A stretch of DNA of 64,000 nucleotides from GCA-003244245 sp050699595 (GTDB taxonomy: Bacteria > Actinomycetota > Actinomycetes > Mycobacteriales > Pseudonocardiaceae), in assembly GCA_050699595.1 (NCBI GenBank), contig JBOHFI010000004.1, positions 74,106 through 138,105 on the forward strand. The letters run 5' to 3'. The translations under genes and the position numbers were made by a program. Below, one piece after another: positions 8,085 through 18,206 of this stretch (position 1 is the stretch's first letter; the number at the start of each line of letters is the position of its first letter). Below the pieces are notes generated by a model. That model saw only the letters and a program-made list of their open reading frames with translations. It searched no databases and was not told the DNA's origin.

Positions 8085-8912
8085 TCACTCACCTAGTGCC
8101 GCACTCTTGATCAAGAGGGACGATTGTGTGGGGTTGAGCGCCTTCTGGGCCAGCATCCCGAACGCCGTGAGGTAGCTCGCTATCTGTGCCGGGCGCTCCA
8201 GGTAGTCGGAGCTGGCCATGTCCTCCAGGTAGATGATCTCCCCGTCGGGTGGGTCGCCCATCCGCAGGTGGACGAAGCTCGACCCCATCGCGGGGTGGGC
8301 GCCGGCGGAGAACGGCAGCACCTGGATGGTGATGTCGGGATCGTCGCTCAACTCGGCTAGGTGCAGCAGCTGCCGGCCGATGGTCTCTTTATCGCCGACC
8401 TGTCGGCGGATCACCGCCTCGTTGAGGATGGCCCAGATCAGCGGGGCTCCTGCGGAAAGCAACCGCTGTTGGCGCTCGATCCGCGACGCGACCAGCCGCT
8501 CCACCGCTCGGGGGTCCTGGGTGGGGTCGGCGGCCTGGGTGACCACGCGCGCGTAGTCCTCGGTTTGCAGCAGGCCGGGTACCAGCTCGCTCTGGTAGGT
8601 CCGGATCTCCGCCGCGGCTGCTTCCATGCCGACGAAAGTCTTCGCCCAGTCCGGCACCCGCACGGTCGACCGCCGCCGAGCGTACTGCGCTAGCTGCACC
8701 ACGACGTCACGCTCGGTGACGCCGTAGAGGTCGAGCAGCGCCTTCACCTCGGCCGGTCGCAGGGTCGCCTTGCCGGTCTCGACCTTGCCGACCTTCGAGA
8801 CGCCGCACTCCAGCTCGGCTCCCGCGTCCTCGCGGCTACACCCGGCGGCTTCGCGCAGTCGTCGCAGCTCACGGCCTAGCTGCAAGCGGTAGACGGTCGG
8901 CGGGGTGGCCAC
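8085..8912 (-). CDS. XRE-family HTH regulator with DUF5753 domain
   Basis: 275 residues. An N-terminal helix-turn-helix (L-G-R-E-L-R-R-L-R-E-A-A-G, then V-S-K-V-G-K-V-E-T-G) is followed by a DUF5753 domain with the hallmark Y-Q-S-E-L-V-P-G-L-L-Q-T-E-D-Y-A and R-I-E-R-Q-Q-R-L-L. Partner of the DUF397 gene immediately downstream. Upstream lies a roughly 300-base non-coding region with a palindrome, facing a divergent small gene at 9214, so the regulator may act there. The family is clear; the regulated target is not known. Confidence 0.92.
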   Translation of the reverse strand: MATPPTVYRLQLGRELRRLREAAGCSREDAGAELECGVSKVGKVETGKATLRPAEVKALLDLYGVTERDVVVQLAQYARRRSTVRVPDWAKTFVGMEAAAAEIRTYQSELVPGLLQTEDYARVVTQAADPTQDPRAVERLVASRIERQQRLLSAGAPLIWAILNEAVIRRQVGDKETIGRQLLHLAELSDDPDITIQVLPFSAGAHPAMGSSFVHLRMGDPPDGEIIYLEDMASSDYLERPAQIASYLTAFGMLAQKALNPTQSSLLIKSAALGE

Positions 8913-9213
8913 GTGAGCAGTGTGTCACTCCACGGGCACCGCGCCAACAGCAGACCACTCGACGGGCTGGACAACTGGAATGTTCCACTTGTATAGTGCT
9001 TCTAGCGATAGTCGTACTGTCGTAGCGTAAGCGGATCGGATAGATTCGCTGTGCCGGGATCACCACCCCGTTTGAACCGCCAGGGCACGACGTCGCTAGC
9101 CGCCCGGCCCGCTGCTCCCCGACCGCCGGCCGGGCGGCGCCTCACGCTAGGGAAACGGGGAACGACGCGGGCGGGACACGACCCCGCCCGCCTGTCCGAG
9201 AGAGAGGTCAACC
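8913..9213. promoter_or_regulatory. Divergent promoter region with TGGAA-N2-TTCCA palindrome
   Basis: This 300-base gap separates the XRE gene (minus) from the small gene at 9214 (plus). TGGAATGTTCCA (8976-8987) is an inverted repeat with 5-base arms, followed closely by TATAGT (8992-8997), a -10-like element. Autoregulation by the XRE protein is a reasonable guess only. Confidence 0.35.
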
Positions 9214-9438
9214 ATGGCTGATGGCGCGACTGCGGGTGCTTCTCGCAATGACCGCAGGACGATCCCGGTCACCTGCGCGGTGCATCGAGGTCCGAGGGGT
9301 TTTGCCAACCTGGTGGTGGAGAGACAGGGCAACGAGATCGTGCTCGACCCGCATGTCACCGGCGAGTGCGTGATCATTTTCGACGAGGACGGCGCGACGG
9401 CGCTGTTCGAGATTCTCCGCACGTGGCTCCGCAGGTGA
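9214..9438 (+). CDS. Small conserved protein, paralogue of the gene at 59841-60068
   Basis: 74 residues, function unknown. Core motifs are C-A-V-H-R-G-P-R-G-F-A-N-L-V-V, I-V-L-D-P-H-V-T-G-E-C-V-I and a closing L-R-T-W-L. The protein encoded at 59841-60068 has the same pattern (H-R-G-P-V-G-F-A-N-L-L-V, D-P-H-V-T-G-A-C-V-M, L-T-E-W-L). A ribosome site (GAGAGAGAGG, 9199-9208) precedes the ATG. Two copies in one window, one beside an XRE/DUF397 locus and one beside an integrative-element segment, suggest a small regulatory or partner protein. I can give no biochemical role. Confidence 0.7.
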   Translation: MADGATAGASRNDRRTIPVTCAVHRGPRGFANLVVERQGNEIVLDPHVTGECVIIFDEDGATALFEILRTWLRR

Positions 9439-9501
9439 GCGGTGACCCGGCCCCGCGGGTAGACCGCCGCCTTGTCGGTGGTGACTCGGATGCTCGGTGC
9501 C

Positions 9502-9708
9502 GTGCCGCTTAAGGTAGGTGAGATCATCAAGCTGATCGAGGACGATGGCTGGTATCTGGTCGCGGTCCGAGGTAGCCATCGCCAGTTCACGCATCCGACG
9601 AAGCTGGGCCGGGTGACGGTGCCGGGCAAGCTGAGCCGGGAGTTGTACCTGGAGTTGGAGAGGAGCATCCTGAAACAGGCAGGTTTGTCGAGGAGGAAGC
9701 CGCAGTGA
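9502..9708 (+). CDS. hicA: HicA family mRNA interferase toxin
   Basis: 68 residues from GTG 9502, chosen because it leaves the normal HicA length beginning K-V-G-E-I-I-K-L-I-E-D-D-G-W; upstream TTG 9472 is the alternative. The catalytic His lies in V-R-G-S-H-R-Q-F-T-H-P, followed by V-T-V-P-G-K-L-S and the closing S-I-L-K-Q-A-G-L. HicA cleaves mRNA and is neutralised by HicB. The hicB start overlaps this stop codon (GTGA at 9705-9708), a typical coupled arrangement. Confidence 0.92.
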   Translation: MPLKVGEIIKLIEDDGWYLVAVRGSHRQFTHPTKLGRVTVPGKLSRELYLELERSILKQAGLSRRKPQ

Positions 9709-9920
9709 CCAGCTACGTGATTCTGATCGATGAGACCCCCGACGGGGGCTTCGGCGCGTGGGCACCGGATCTTCCCGGATGCGTTGCCTTGGGTGATTCT
9801 TACCAAGAGTGCGTGTCCGAGATGAGTGAGGCCGTCGCCTTCCACCTTGAGGGGATGCGTGCGGACGGCCAGCCCATCCCTCCAGCCTCGACGCGGGCGG
9901 CGACGGTCGAAGCCGCCTGA
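9705..9920 (+). CDS. hicB: HicB family antitoxin
   Basis: 71 residues with the HicB partial RNase H-like fold: an early strand Y-V-I-L-I-D-E, then G-F-G-A-W-A-P-D-L-P-G-C-V-A-L-G-D-S, and a helix ending E-A-V-A-F-H-L-E-G-M. It starts at GTG 9705 within the end of hicA, so the two are translationally coupled. There is no added DNA-binding domain, which is common in short HicB forms. Predicted to bind and inhibit HicA. Confidence 0.92.
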   Translation: MTSYVILIDETPDGGFGAWAPDLPGCVALGDSYQECVSEMSEAVAFHLEGMRADGQPIPPASTRAATVEAA

Positions 9921-10002
9921 GGGCTAGTGACCCAGTATCAGTCGCGTCGCGGCGATGTCTGCGGATACACCGAGTTCATCCGTGCGCTCATCCAGTGCAC
10001 CG

Positions 10003-10271
10003 CTACAGTGCGTGACTCGCAGGTCCACCGGACGTGCCGGAGAGTCGCAGCGCCGAGTTGCGCCAGGCGGCGGGGCCGGGGTGCAGGGGAGCGCGCAGCC
10101 GGTGTGCCGGGTCGGCCCAGGCGCCGCGCGGCCCTGGCGCCTCGGCAGCCACCACGTCCGCCAGCGCAGCCAGCACCACGACCAGCGCGGCGAGCTCCTC
10201 GTCCGACGGCTCACCCCGCACGATGTGGATAACCCGTGAGTGGCGATACGGGTTATCGCTCACATCGCCAC

Positions 10272-10275
<4 letters not shown>
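10003..10275 (-). CDS. accE: Acyl-CoA carboxylase epsilon subunit AccE
   Basis: About 90 residues. The signature V-R-G-E-P-S-D-E-E-L-A-A-L-V-V-V-L-A-A-L and W-A-D-P-A-H-R-L-R identifies the small epsilon subunit that supports actinobacterial acyl-CoA carboxylases with AccD5-type beta subunits. The GTG start overlaps the accD stop by two bases, so the two are co-translated. The first 15 or so codons are contributed by a 46-bp palindromic repeat (10232-10277) also found at 50815-50860. A second in-frame GTG at 10263 also lies inside that repeat. The N-terminal tail is therefore probably not functionally conserved. Confidence 0.88.

Positions 10276-10277
<2 letters not shown>
10232..10277 (-). 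repeat. Dispersed 46-bp palindromic element, copy 1
   Basis: Contains the perfect inverted repeat GTGAGTGGCGAT / ATCGCCACTCAC around a short centre, plus nested dyads (GATAACCCGT / ACGGGTTATC, partly outside the core). It matches the element at 50815-50860 in nearly all positions; differences lie in the central loop. It spans the accD stop and the accE start, adding codons to accE. REP- or MITE-like behaviour is inferred from the two copies. Confidence 0.75.
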
Positions 10278-11846
<1,569 letters not shown>

Positions 11847-11879
11847 GACCGCCGACCTTAGAGGTAGCGTTCGCAGACC

Positions 11880-12710
11880 ATGTGGTCTGATCTTGAGCGA
11901 CCCCCCTTACGCGAGGACGCGCTGCGCCGGGCTCTGGTGGTGCCGGCCGGGCCCTATGCCGCGCTGGACGTCGTCGCGACGGTGCCCTCCACGAACACCG
12001 CGCTGGTCGCCGCGGCACGAGCTGGGGCGCCGGATCGCACAGTGCTGGTTGCCGAACACCAGAGCGCCGGGCGTGGCCGGGCCGCGCGGAGCTGGGCTGC
12101 CCCCGCGCGGTCGGGTTTGACATTGTCGGTGCTGCTGCGACCCACCGAGGTGCCGCAGATCCGCTGGAGCTGGCTGCCGCTGCTGGTGGGAGTGGTGCTG
12201 TGTCGAACCGTCAGCACCCTGGGAGAGCTGCCCGCGGCGCTGAAGTGGCCCAACGACCTGCTACTGGGCACCCGCCGGCGCAAGATTGCCGGGATCTTGG
12301 CTGAGGTGGTCCCCGCGGGTGCCGCGGTTGTGGTGGGTATCGGGCTCAACGTGACGCTTCGCGCGAACGAGCTGCCGGTGCCTGAGGCGACCTCGCTGGC
12401 CATCGAGCAGGCCGCGTGTACTGACCGCGACCCGCTGCTGCGAGCCGTGCTGCGCGCCCTGGACACCGAGCTTCGGCAGTGGTGTCGGCACAAGGGTGAC
12501 CCGGTCGCCTCCGGTCTGCGGGAGGCCTACCGGCAACACTGCGTGACCCTGGGCGAGCAGGTTCGGGTGGACCTGCCCGACCAGCCCGCGTTGATAGGCC
12601 TCGCGGAGGAGATCGACCCCGAGGGCCGACTGGTGGTGCGCTCAGATGGGCAGCGGCGGGCGCTGTCGGTCGGTGACGTGACGCATGTCCGGTCAGGCAG
12701 CGGGGTGTGA
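11880..12710 (+). CDS. birA: Biotin-[acetyl-CoA-carboxylase] ligase
   Basis: 276 residues; attaches biotin to the carboxylase alpha subunit. Biotinyl-AMP-binding sequence G-R-G-R-A-A-R-S-W is present, as are S-T-N-T-A, L-K-W-P-N-D-L-L-L and K-I-A-G-I-L-A-E, followed by a small SH3-like C-terminal domain. It lacks the N-terminal HTH of E. coli BirA, so it is an enzyme only, not the biotin repressor. Divergent from accD with 33 bases between starts, which fits shared regulation with its substrate complex. Confidence 0.95.
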   Translation: MWSDLERPPLREDALRRALVVPAGPYAALDVVATVPSTNTALVAAARAGAPDRTVLVAEHQSAGRGRAARSWAAPARSGLTLSVLLRPTEVPQIRWSWLPLLVGVVLCRTVSTLGELPAALKWPNDLLLGTRRRKIAGILAEVVPAGAAVVVGIGLNVTLRANELPVPEATSLAIEQAACTDRDPLLRAVLRALDTELRQWCRHKGDPVASGLREAYRQHCVTLGEQVRVDLPDQPALIGLAEEIDPEGRLVVRSDGQRRALSVGDVTHVRSGSGV

Positions 12711-12768
12711 TCACGTTGTGGGTGACTCAGGCGACATGATGTGTCGTTTGGGCGACCTGGCCCGGTGA

Positions 12769-12882
12769 CTGCACCTGTCTGCGGGTACCGTGCGTAACCA
12801 CCTGTCCGCGGCGATCGGCAAGACCGGCGCGCGCACCCGTGCCGAAGCGGTGCGCATCGCCGAGGACCGGGGTTGGTTGTAG
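12769..12882 (+). pseudogene. C-terminal fragment of a LuxR/NarL response regulator
   Basis: 38 codons read L-H-L-S-A-G-T-V-R-N-H-L-S-A-A-I and then R-T-R-A-E-A-V-R-I-A-E-D-R-G-W-L-stop. This is the recognition helix and end of a LuxR-type DNA-binding domain. A stop codon (TGA 12766-12768) lies directly upstream in frame and there is no receiver domain, so it is a gene relic. Confidence 0.75.
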
Positions 12883-12890
12883 GGAGTGCG

Positions 12891-13400
12891 GTGTCCGTTG
12901 ACGATGAGCTGAACGTCGAGACCGATCCTGATCTCGACCAGCACTTTCTCAGCAACCCGGCCAAGCTCGCGCTGCTTATCGAGGCGGCGGACATCCAGCC
13001 GACCGACCACGTAGTGGAGGCGGGCGCCGGCATCGGGACAGTCGCTGAGCGCGTACCAGCCTGCCGGAGCTTGACGGTCATTGAGTATGACACTGGCCTG
13101 ATTCCGCATCTGCGCAGGCGGGTCCCGCATGCGCAGGTCATCCAGGGTGACGCCTTAGCTGTCCTGCCCACTGTGCATTGCGATGTCTTGGTGAGCAACC
13201 TGCCGTCGACGTTGACGCCAGCCCTCGTTGAGCTGCTGCCGAGGCTGGATTTCCGCGTGGCGCTCGTCACTGTGTCGTCGATTGCTAGCCTAGCGCCATT
13301 GGCAGGCTCTTTTGTGCTCCAGGCGATCGCTGTGCTTGAACCGGGTGATTTCCGGCCGAGACAGACGGTGCGGGCGGAGATTGTCAGGGTCACGCGGTAG
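12891..13400 (+). CDS. Short KsgA/Erm-like SAM-dependent methyltransferase
   Basis: 169 residues from GTG 12891. It opens with D-Q-H-F-L-S-N-P-A-K-L, like rRNA adenine N6-dimethyltransferases, followed by SAM motif I V-V-E-A-G-A-G-I-G-T-V-A-E, an acidic motif II (V-I-E-Y-D), and motif IV V-S-N-L-P-S in place of the usual N-x-P-Y. The helical C-terminal domain of KsgA/Erm is absent (family length 250-280). The catalytic Tyr being Ser argues for an altered or lost function. It could be a distinct short methyltransferase or a decaying resistance gene; the frame itself is intact. Confidence 0.7.
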   Translation: MSVDDELNVETDPDLDQHFLSNPAKLALLIEAADIQPTDHVVEAGAGIGTVAERVPACRSLTVIEYDTGLIPHLRRRVPHAQVIQGDALAVLPTVHCDVLVSNLPSTLTPALVELLPRLDFRVALVTVSSIASLAPLAGSFVLQAIAVLEPGDFRPRQTVRAEIVRVTR

Positions 13401-13424
13401 GTAAGCCACGGTTTGGTAGGTGCA

Positions 13425-14555
13425 GTGTCGATCGTGCGGGCTCGGGTGTCGGTCACCGGGACGTTCTTTCTGCACGGCGCCGTGTTCAGCTCCTGGTACG
13501 CGCGCCTGCCGGCGATCCAGGAGCGGCTCGAGCTCTCGCCGGGAGAGTTGGGGATCGCCCTGTTCGGCGGGCCGGCGGGCCTGCTCGTGGCCCAGCCGCT
13601 GATCGGGGCGCTGGCGGCCCGGACCGGATCGCGCCCCATCGTGGCCGCCGCTCCGCTCTACCTCGGGGCGGTGGTCCTCCCGGCGCTCGCGGTCAACACC
13701 GTGACGCTGTTCCTGGCCCTGGTACTGGTGGGTGCGGCGAGCGGAGTCCTGGACATCGCGATGAACGCGCAGGGCCTCGCGGTCGAGCGCGCATCCGCCC
13801 GCGATCTGTTCAGCTCACTGCACGCCGCGTTCTCATTCGGCGCGCTCACCGGCGCGGGAGTCGCGACCGCGACTGCCGGCGTCGCCGCGCTGCCGTACCT
13901 GGCGGCGAGCGCCGTCGTGGGCGCGGTGAGCGCCACGGCGCTCGCGCCGGGGCTCCTCGCTGACCGGGGAGATCCCGATGCGCCGCTGTTCGCGCGGCCG
14001 AGTCGTCGCCTCGCCGCGCTGGGTGTGCTCGCGTTCTGCGCGCTGCTGGCCGAGGGGGCGGTCTTCGACTGGAGCGGCGTCTATCTCATCACACAGACCG
14101 GCACGACCGCCGGGCTCGCGCCGCTCGGACTGGCCGCCTTCTCGCTGCTCATGGGCGTGGGCCGGCTCGTCGGCGACCGAGCCGCCGCCCGTGCGGGCAC
14201 GACTGACACCGCTCGCGGCGGCGCGCTGCTCGCCGCGCTCGGCCTCGGCGTGGCGCTCGCGTTGGCGACGCCCGTCGCGGCCATCGTCGGGTTCGCCCTC
14301 ATGGGCCTGGGCCTGTCCGTCGTCTTCCCCCTCACCCTGCGCGCCTCCACCTTGGGCGCCTCCACGTCGGGGGACCACGCGGCAGCGGCTCCCAGCCTGG
14401 CCGCTGTCACCACGGTCGGCTACGGCGGGCTCCTCGCCGGGCCGCCGGTGATCGGTCTGCTGGCCGAGGCCACCGATCTCCGCTCGGCGCTCGCGCTGGT
14501 GTGCCTCCTGTGCGCTGTGGCCGCCGCACTCGCGGCACACGCCGGCGCCGAATAG
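13425..14555 (+). CDS. MFS transporter
   Basis: 376 residues with about twelve hydrophobic segments, several rich in Gly/Ala/Leu (for example L-F-L-A-L-V-L-V-G-A-A-S-G-V-L-D-I-A-M-N). The D-I-A-M-N-A-Q-G segment resembles sugar/drug-type major facilitator proteins of the YbjJ class. GTG 13425 was chosen as the start because it precedes S-I-V-R-A-R-V-S-V-T-G directly before the first membrane helix. The substrate is unknown. It stands 24 bases after the methyltransferase and may be co-transcribed with it. Confidence 0.85.
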   Translation: MSIVRARVSVTGTFFLHGAVFSSWYARLPAIQERLELSPGELGIALFGGPAGLLVAQPLIGALAARTGSRPIVAAAPLYLGAVVLPALAVNTVTLFLALVLVGAASGVLDIAMNAQGLAVERASARDLFSSLHAAFSFGALTGAGVATATAGVAALPYLAASAVVGAVSATALAPGLLADRGDPDAPLFARPSRRLAALGVLAFCALLAEGAVFDWSGVYLITQTGTTAGLAPLGLAAFSLLMGVGRLVGDRAAARAGTTDTARGGALLAALGLGVALALATPVAAIVGFALMGLGLSVVFPLTLRASTLGASTSGDHAAAAPSLAAVTTVGYGGLLAGPPVIGLLAEATDLRSALALVCLLCAVAAALAAHAGAE

Positions 14556-14695
14556 GGACAGTGTCCCGGGACACGCTCACTCGACAGCCGGACGAAGTCG
14601 GAACCGCGATCCGATCCGCCCAGGACCACGGCCACCCCATGATCGGCTCGTCGCCAAGCGTAACCCGCTCGCCGTACTCCAGCTCAGGAGCCGAT

Positions 14696-15304
14696 ATGAC
14701 CACTCAGTGCGCCACCGCCGTCGCCACCGCCGTCGCCGTCGCCTCGCTGAGCGTCGCTGACCTGCTGCGACGGGCCTGCGACGGTGACCGGGCGGCGTGG
14801 GAGGAGATCATGCGGCGTTTCCACCGGCTGGTCATGCGGGAGGTGCGCTCGTTTCGGCTTCAGGACGCAGACGTCCACGACGCGGTGCAGATGACCTGGC
14901 TTCGTCTCGCGGAGAACTGTCACCGAATCCAGTTCCCGGAGCATCTCGGCGCCTGGCTGGCCACCGTCGCCGGCCGCGAATGCCTGCGTATCGTGCGCGC
15001 CTCCAAGCACACCCCGGAGGAGAACAGCACGGCGGTGGAGAACGTGGCCGACCCCTCCGTCGGCCCGGAGCAGCACGTCATCAACATGGATATCGCGCAC
15101 ACGCTGCACGACCTCGTCGCTGAGTTGGCGCCTCGCAGGCGGCACCTCCTGCGGGTGCTGTTCGTCGACGAGCCGCCTTCCTACGTCGAGGTCTCGCGCA
15201 TCACCGGAATCTCACCCGGGAGCATCGGGCCTACCCGCGCACGGGCTCTGCGCCAACTCCGACAGAAGCTCGACGACAACCAGCTCAGACAGGCAGTCCG
15301 ATGA
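14696..15304 (+). CDS. ECF-type RNA polymerase sigma factor
   Basis: 202 residues from ATG 14696, preceded by CAGGAG (14685-14690). Region 2 is present (W-E-E-I-M-R-R-F-H-R-L-V then D-A-D-V-H-D-A-V-Q-M-T-W-L-R-L), as is region 4 (L-V-A-E-L-A-P-R-R-R-H-L-L-R-V-L, I-T-G-I-S-P-G-S-I-G-P-T-R-A-R-A-L-R-Q-L). No anti-sigma factor lies next to it; the downstream gene is convergent. The regulon is unknown. Domain assignment is secure. Confidence 0.93.
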   Translation: MTTQCATAVATAVAVASLSVADLLRRACDGDRAAWEEIMRRFHRLVMREVRSFRLQDADVHDAVQMTWLRLAENCHRIQFPEHLGAWLATVAGRECLRIVRASKHTPEENSTAVENVADPSVGPEQHVINMDIAHTLHDLVAELAPRRRHLLRVLFVDEPPSYVEVSRITGISPGSIGPTRARALRQLRQKLDDNQLRQAVR

Positions 15305-15357
15305 TGAGGGTGCTTCGAGCTGGTGACGGCCCGTCGTGGGCGGTTCGCGATACGCCG

Positions 15358-16014
15358 TCAATCGCGGAGCCGGCCGAGGCCGGCGTTGCGGGCTCTGACG
15401 ATGGCTTCGGAGCGGTTGGCGGCGTGCAGTTTAGCGAAGAGGTTGGACACGTGATTGCGGACGGTCTTGTCCGACAGCGTCAGGTCGCGAGCGATGTGCC
15501 GGTTGTCGTAGCCGCGGGCGATCAGGTCGAGGATCTGTCGTTCTCGGGCGGTCAGGTGGGGAAACGCCGCCTGGCTCTCGGTTGGTCCGGTCACACCGGT
15601 CAGGAGCCCGGCCAGGCGTTCGGCGGCATGGGCACCGAACGCGGCTCCTCCCATGCCGACGGTGCGCACGGCTTGCAGCACCTCCTCGCGGCCCGATCCC
15701 TTGACCAGGTATCCCTTGGCGCCGGCTCGCAACGCCGCGACCAGCGCGTCGTCGTCCTCGGACATCGTGAGCACCAGCACCCGGACTGCGGGATGGTCCC
15801 GGGTCAACACCCGGATCGTGTCGATGCCGGACTGTCCCGGCAGGTGCAGGTCCATCACGACCACTTCCGGCGCCAGCTCCCGGACCAGCACCAGCGCTTG
15901 CTCGGCATCGTCGGCCTCGGCCACGACCTTGATGCCGTCGGCGGAGTCGAGAGCAGCCCGCAACCCGGCCCGGAACAACGGGTGGTCATCGACGAGCAGC
16001 ACTCGCAGGGTCAT
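15358..16014 (-). CDS. NarL/LuxR-family response regulator
   Basis: 218 residues from ATG 16014. Receiver domain: acidic pocket L-L-V-D-D-H, phospho-acceptor Asp in V-V-M-D-L-H-L-P-G, conserved Lys in Y-L-V-K-G. C-terminal LuxR HTH: L-T-A-R-E-R-Q-I-L-D-L-I-A-R-G-Y-D-N and D-K-T-V-R-N-H-V-S-N-L-F. Divergent from the sensor kinase at 16071 with 56 bases between, so they form a two-component pair. Its likely targets are the kinase and the tyrosinase genes behind it. Confidence 0.95.
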   Translation of the reverse strand: MTLRVLLVDDHPLFRAGLRAALDSADGIKVVAEADDAEQALVLVRELAPEVVVMDLHLPGQSGIDTIRVLTRDHPAVRVLVLTMSEDDDALVAALRAGAKGYLVKGSGREEVLQAVRTVGMGGAAFGAHAAERLAGLLTGVTGPTESQAAFPHLTARERQILDLIARGYDNRHIARDLTLSDKTVRNHVSNLFAKLHAANRSEAIVRARNAGLGRLRD

Positions 16015-16070
16015 GGGGGGCCTCTCACCGGGCAAGTGGCAAGATACTATCGGGGTCTGATGGACGGGCG

Positions 16071-18206
16071 ATGCTGATGGATGCGCTCGCGCGACACTGG
16101 GGGAGAGTCGCCCCGCGTCTGCAGGGCCTGCTCACCCGTGACCGGTGGCTCGCGCTTGCCGCGCTGGTCGTGATGTGGAGTCTCGTCGGCGTCGCGATGA
16201 TGTGTGTGCTGGCCGTTGCGCACAAGCCTTCCTGGCTGAGCTGGGATGACGCTGTCTTCATGGTTCAGCTGGCTGTTCAAGGCGCCTGTTACAGTGTCGT
16301 GGGTCTCCTGCTCGTGGCGAGCCGCCCTCGTCAGTTCGTGGGATGGCTGGTCATTGTCACCGGATTGTATTTCTCTGCCGGGCCGACGCTGAGGCTCGCT
16401 CTCGCCGATCAGCGGCCCACGGGCGTCGTGCTGACGTTGTTGGCGTGGCTGATCCCGATTCTCTACTATCTTCCGGGCACGCTGGACAACTGGCTGCTGC
16501 TCTGGCTTCCCGATGGGCGACTCCCCAGCCGTCGATGGCGGTTTCTTGTGGCTGTCTCTTTCGTGGCGCTGGCTCTCGAGGGGCTGATTCAGGCCGGCGC
16601 ATCGCCGGTGTTGTTCCACGTGCATGGAGTCGCCAGTCCGCTGGTCTCTTCGTGGTGGGCTCCCATAGCCGGTCGCCTCGCCGCCCAGTGGGATTGGGTG
16701 CGGTATGTGATCGACAACCTCGGTTGGGCCGTTATCGTCGTCCTGCTCCTGCGCTGGCGACACATGAGCGACGTCCAGCGTCGTCAACTCGCTGTCGCGC
16801 TGCCGGCCTATACATTGTGGCGCGTAGTGGCCCTTGCCTGGAATTTTGATATGGCACAAGGTTGGCTCTTCGGGGTGGTGACGGTCACTTCGTCGTTCCT
16901 GTGGCCGGCGGCTTTGGGCTATGCGCTTACCCAGAGCCGGTCGCCGCATCTGGATCGGGCAGCTCGTCGGGTGATCGTCGGCACTGTCGTGACCATCACC
17001 CTGGTGGCCGCCTATCTGGGGGCTGTCGTGGCTTTCTCGAGCTTGCGGATCACCGGAGTCGAGATATCGGTGGTACTCGCTGCGTCGGTCGGTCTCGGGG
17101 TACTCCCGTTGGTCACCTGGACGAACCGGCGGGTGGAGGGAGTGTTCTATGGAGAACGGGCTCGGCCGTATGAGGTGGTACGGGCGCTCGCGGGCCGGTT
17201 GCGGGATGGGATGAGTCCGGCCGAGGTGCCCGAGACCGTCTGCCGAACGGTGGTGCACACGCTGCGGCTACCGGCGGCGGCGTTGGTGGCGCAGACCCGG
17301 AACGGGCCTCGTCGGCTCTCCATGGTCGGGTCGACTGAGATCAGCGATCTGAACGAGGTGTTCGAGTTGTGTTACCGGGGCACCGCGGTCGGCCTGTTGT
17401 GGGTCCGCGCGCGGCAGGGCCAGCGGGAGCTGGACGAGCTGGACCGGACGGTGTTGCAGTCACTCGCCGACCAGGCGGCCCCGGCGGTGGCGGGGTTACG
17501 GCTCTTGGAGGATCTGCAGGCCAGTCGGGAGCGGTTGGTGGTGGCGCGGGAAGAGGAGCGGCTGCGGTTACGCCGGGATCTGCACGACGGGATCGGTCCG
17601 ACGCTGGCCGGGATACGGCTGCAATTGGACACCGCGCGCGCCGCGCTGCCGGTCGATTCCCCGGCGAGTGGACTGCTGCGGCAGGTGGGGTCGGAGATCG
17701 GCGCGGTGGTGGCCGAGCTGCGGTTGGTCACCGACAGCCTGCGTCCGCCTGCGCTGGACCAACTCGGCTTGGCCGGTGCTGTTCGAGAGCTGGTGAACCG
17801 TCTGTCGAGCCCAGCGTTGCCCATCCACGTGTCTCTGCCTCCCGACTTGTCCGGGTTGCCGGCGGCGGTGGAGGTCGCCGTTTACCGGATTCTGGCTGAG
17901 GCGTTGGCCAATGTCATCAGTCACGCCGGCGCCGGCAACGCCTACGTGCAGATCGCGGTAGACGAGAACACCGTGGATCTCGACGTGGTGGATGACGGTG
18001 CCGGACTGCCGAGTAAACCTCGCCCTGAGGGTATCGGGTTGACCTCGATGCGGGAACGGACGCAGGAGATCGGCGGCCAGTACGTCATCGCGACCGTGCC
18101 CGAAGGGGGAACCAGGGTACACGCTATCCTACCCCGTATCCTGGCTAAGACCGTTCCGCCCCTGCCGGAAACCGGATCGCCGATGAAGCCTCAGGAGGAA
18201 CTGTGA
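16071..18206 (+). CDS. Membrane sensor histidine kinase (NarL-partner type)
   Basis: 711 residues. The N-terminal 330 residues carry about eight hydrophobic segments, a multi-pass sensing module. A GAF-like linker region follows (about 360-480), then the HisKA_3 dimerisation helix E-E-R-L-R-L-R-R-D-L-H505-D-G-I-G-P-T-L-A-G with the phosphorylated His, and an ATPase domain ending in D-V-V-D-D-G-A-G-L and G-I-G-L-T-S-M-R-E-R. ATG 16071 is used; ATG 16077 is also possible. The stop overlaps the start of the MelC1-like gene, tying the kinase to tyrosinase production. Confidence 0.94.
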   Translation: MLMDALARHWGRVAPRLQGLLTRDRWLALAALVVMWSLVGVAMMCVLAVAHKPSWLSWDDAVFMVQLAVQGACYSVVGLLLVASRPRQFVGWLVIVTGLYFSAGPTLRLALADQRPTGVVLTLLAWLIPILYYLPGTLDNWLLLWLPDGRLPSRRWRFLVAVSFVALALEGLIQAGASPVLFHVHGVASPLVSSWWAPIAGRLAAQWDWVRYVIDNLGWAVIVVLLLRWRHMSDVQRRQLAVALPAYTLWRVVALAWNFDMAQGWLFGVVTVTSSFLWPAALGYALTQSRSPHLDRAARRVIVGTVVTITLVAAYLGAVVAFSSLRITGVEISVVLAASVGLGVLPLVTWTNRRVEGVFYGERARPYEVVRALAGRLRDGMSPAEVPETVCRTVVHTLRLPAAALVAQTRNGPRRLSMVGSTEISDLNEVFELCYRGTAVGLLWVRARQGQRELDELDRTVLQSLADQAAPAVAGLRLLEDLQASRERLVVAREEERLRLRRDLHDGIGPTLAGIRLQLDTARAALPVDSPASGLLRQVGSEIGAVVAELRLVTDSLRPPALDQLGLAGAVRELVNRLSSPALPIHVSLPPDLSGLPAAVEVAVYRILAEALANVISHAGAGNAYVQIAVDENTVDLDVVDDGAGLPSKPRPEGIGLTSMRERTQEIGGQYVIATVPEGGTRVHAILPRILAKTVPPLPETGSPMKPQEEL

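Noticed and set aside
16047..17258. A 403-residue frame opposite the sensor kinase
   Set aside because: His/Gln/Arg-rich shadow composition; the plus strand encodes the membrane domain of the kinase.
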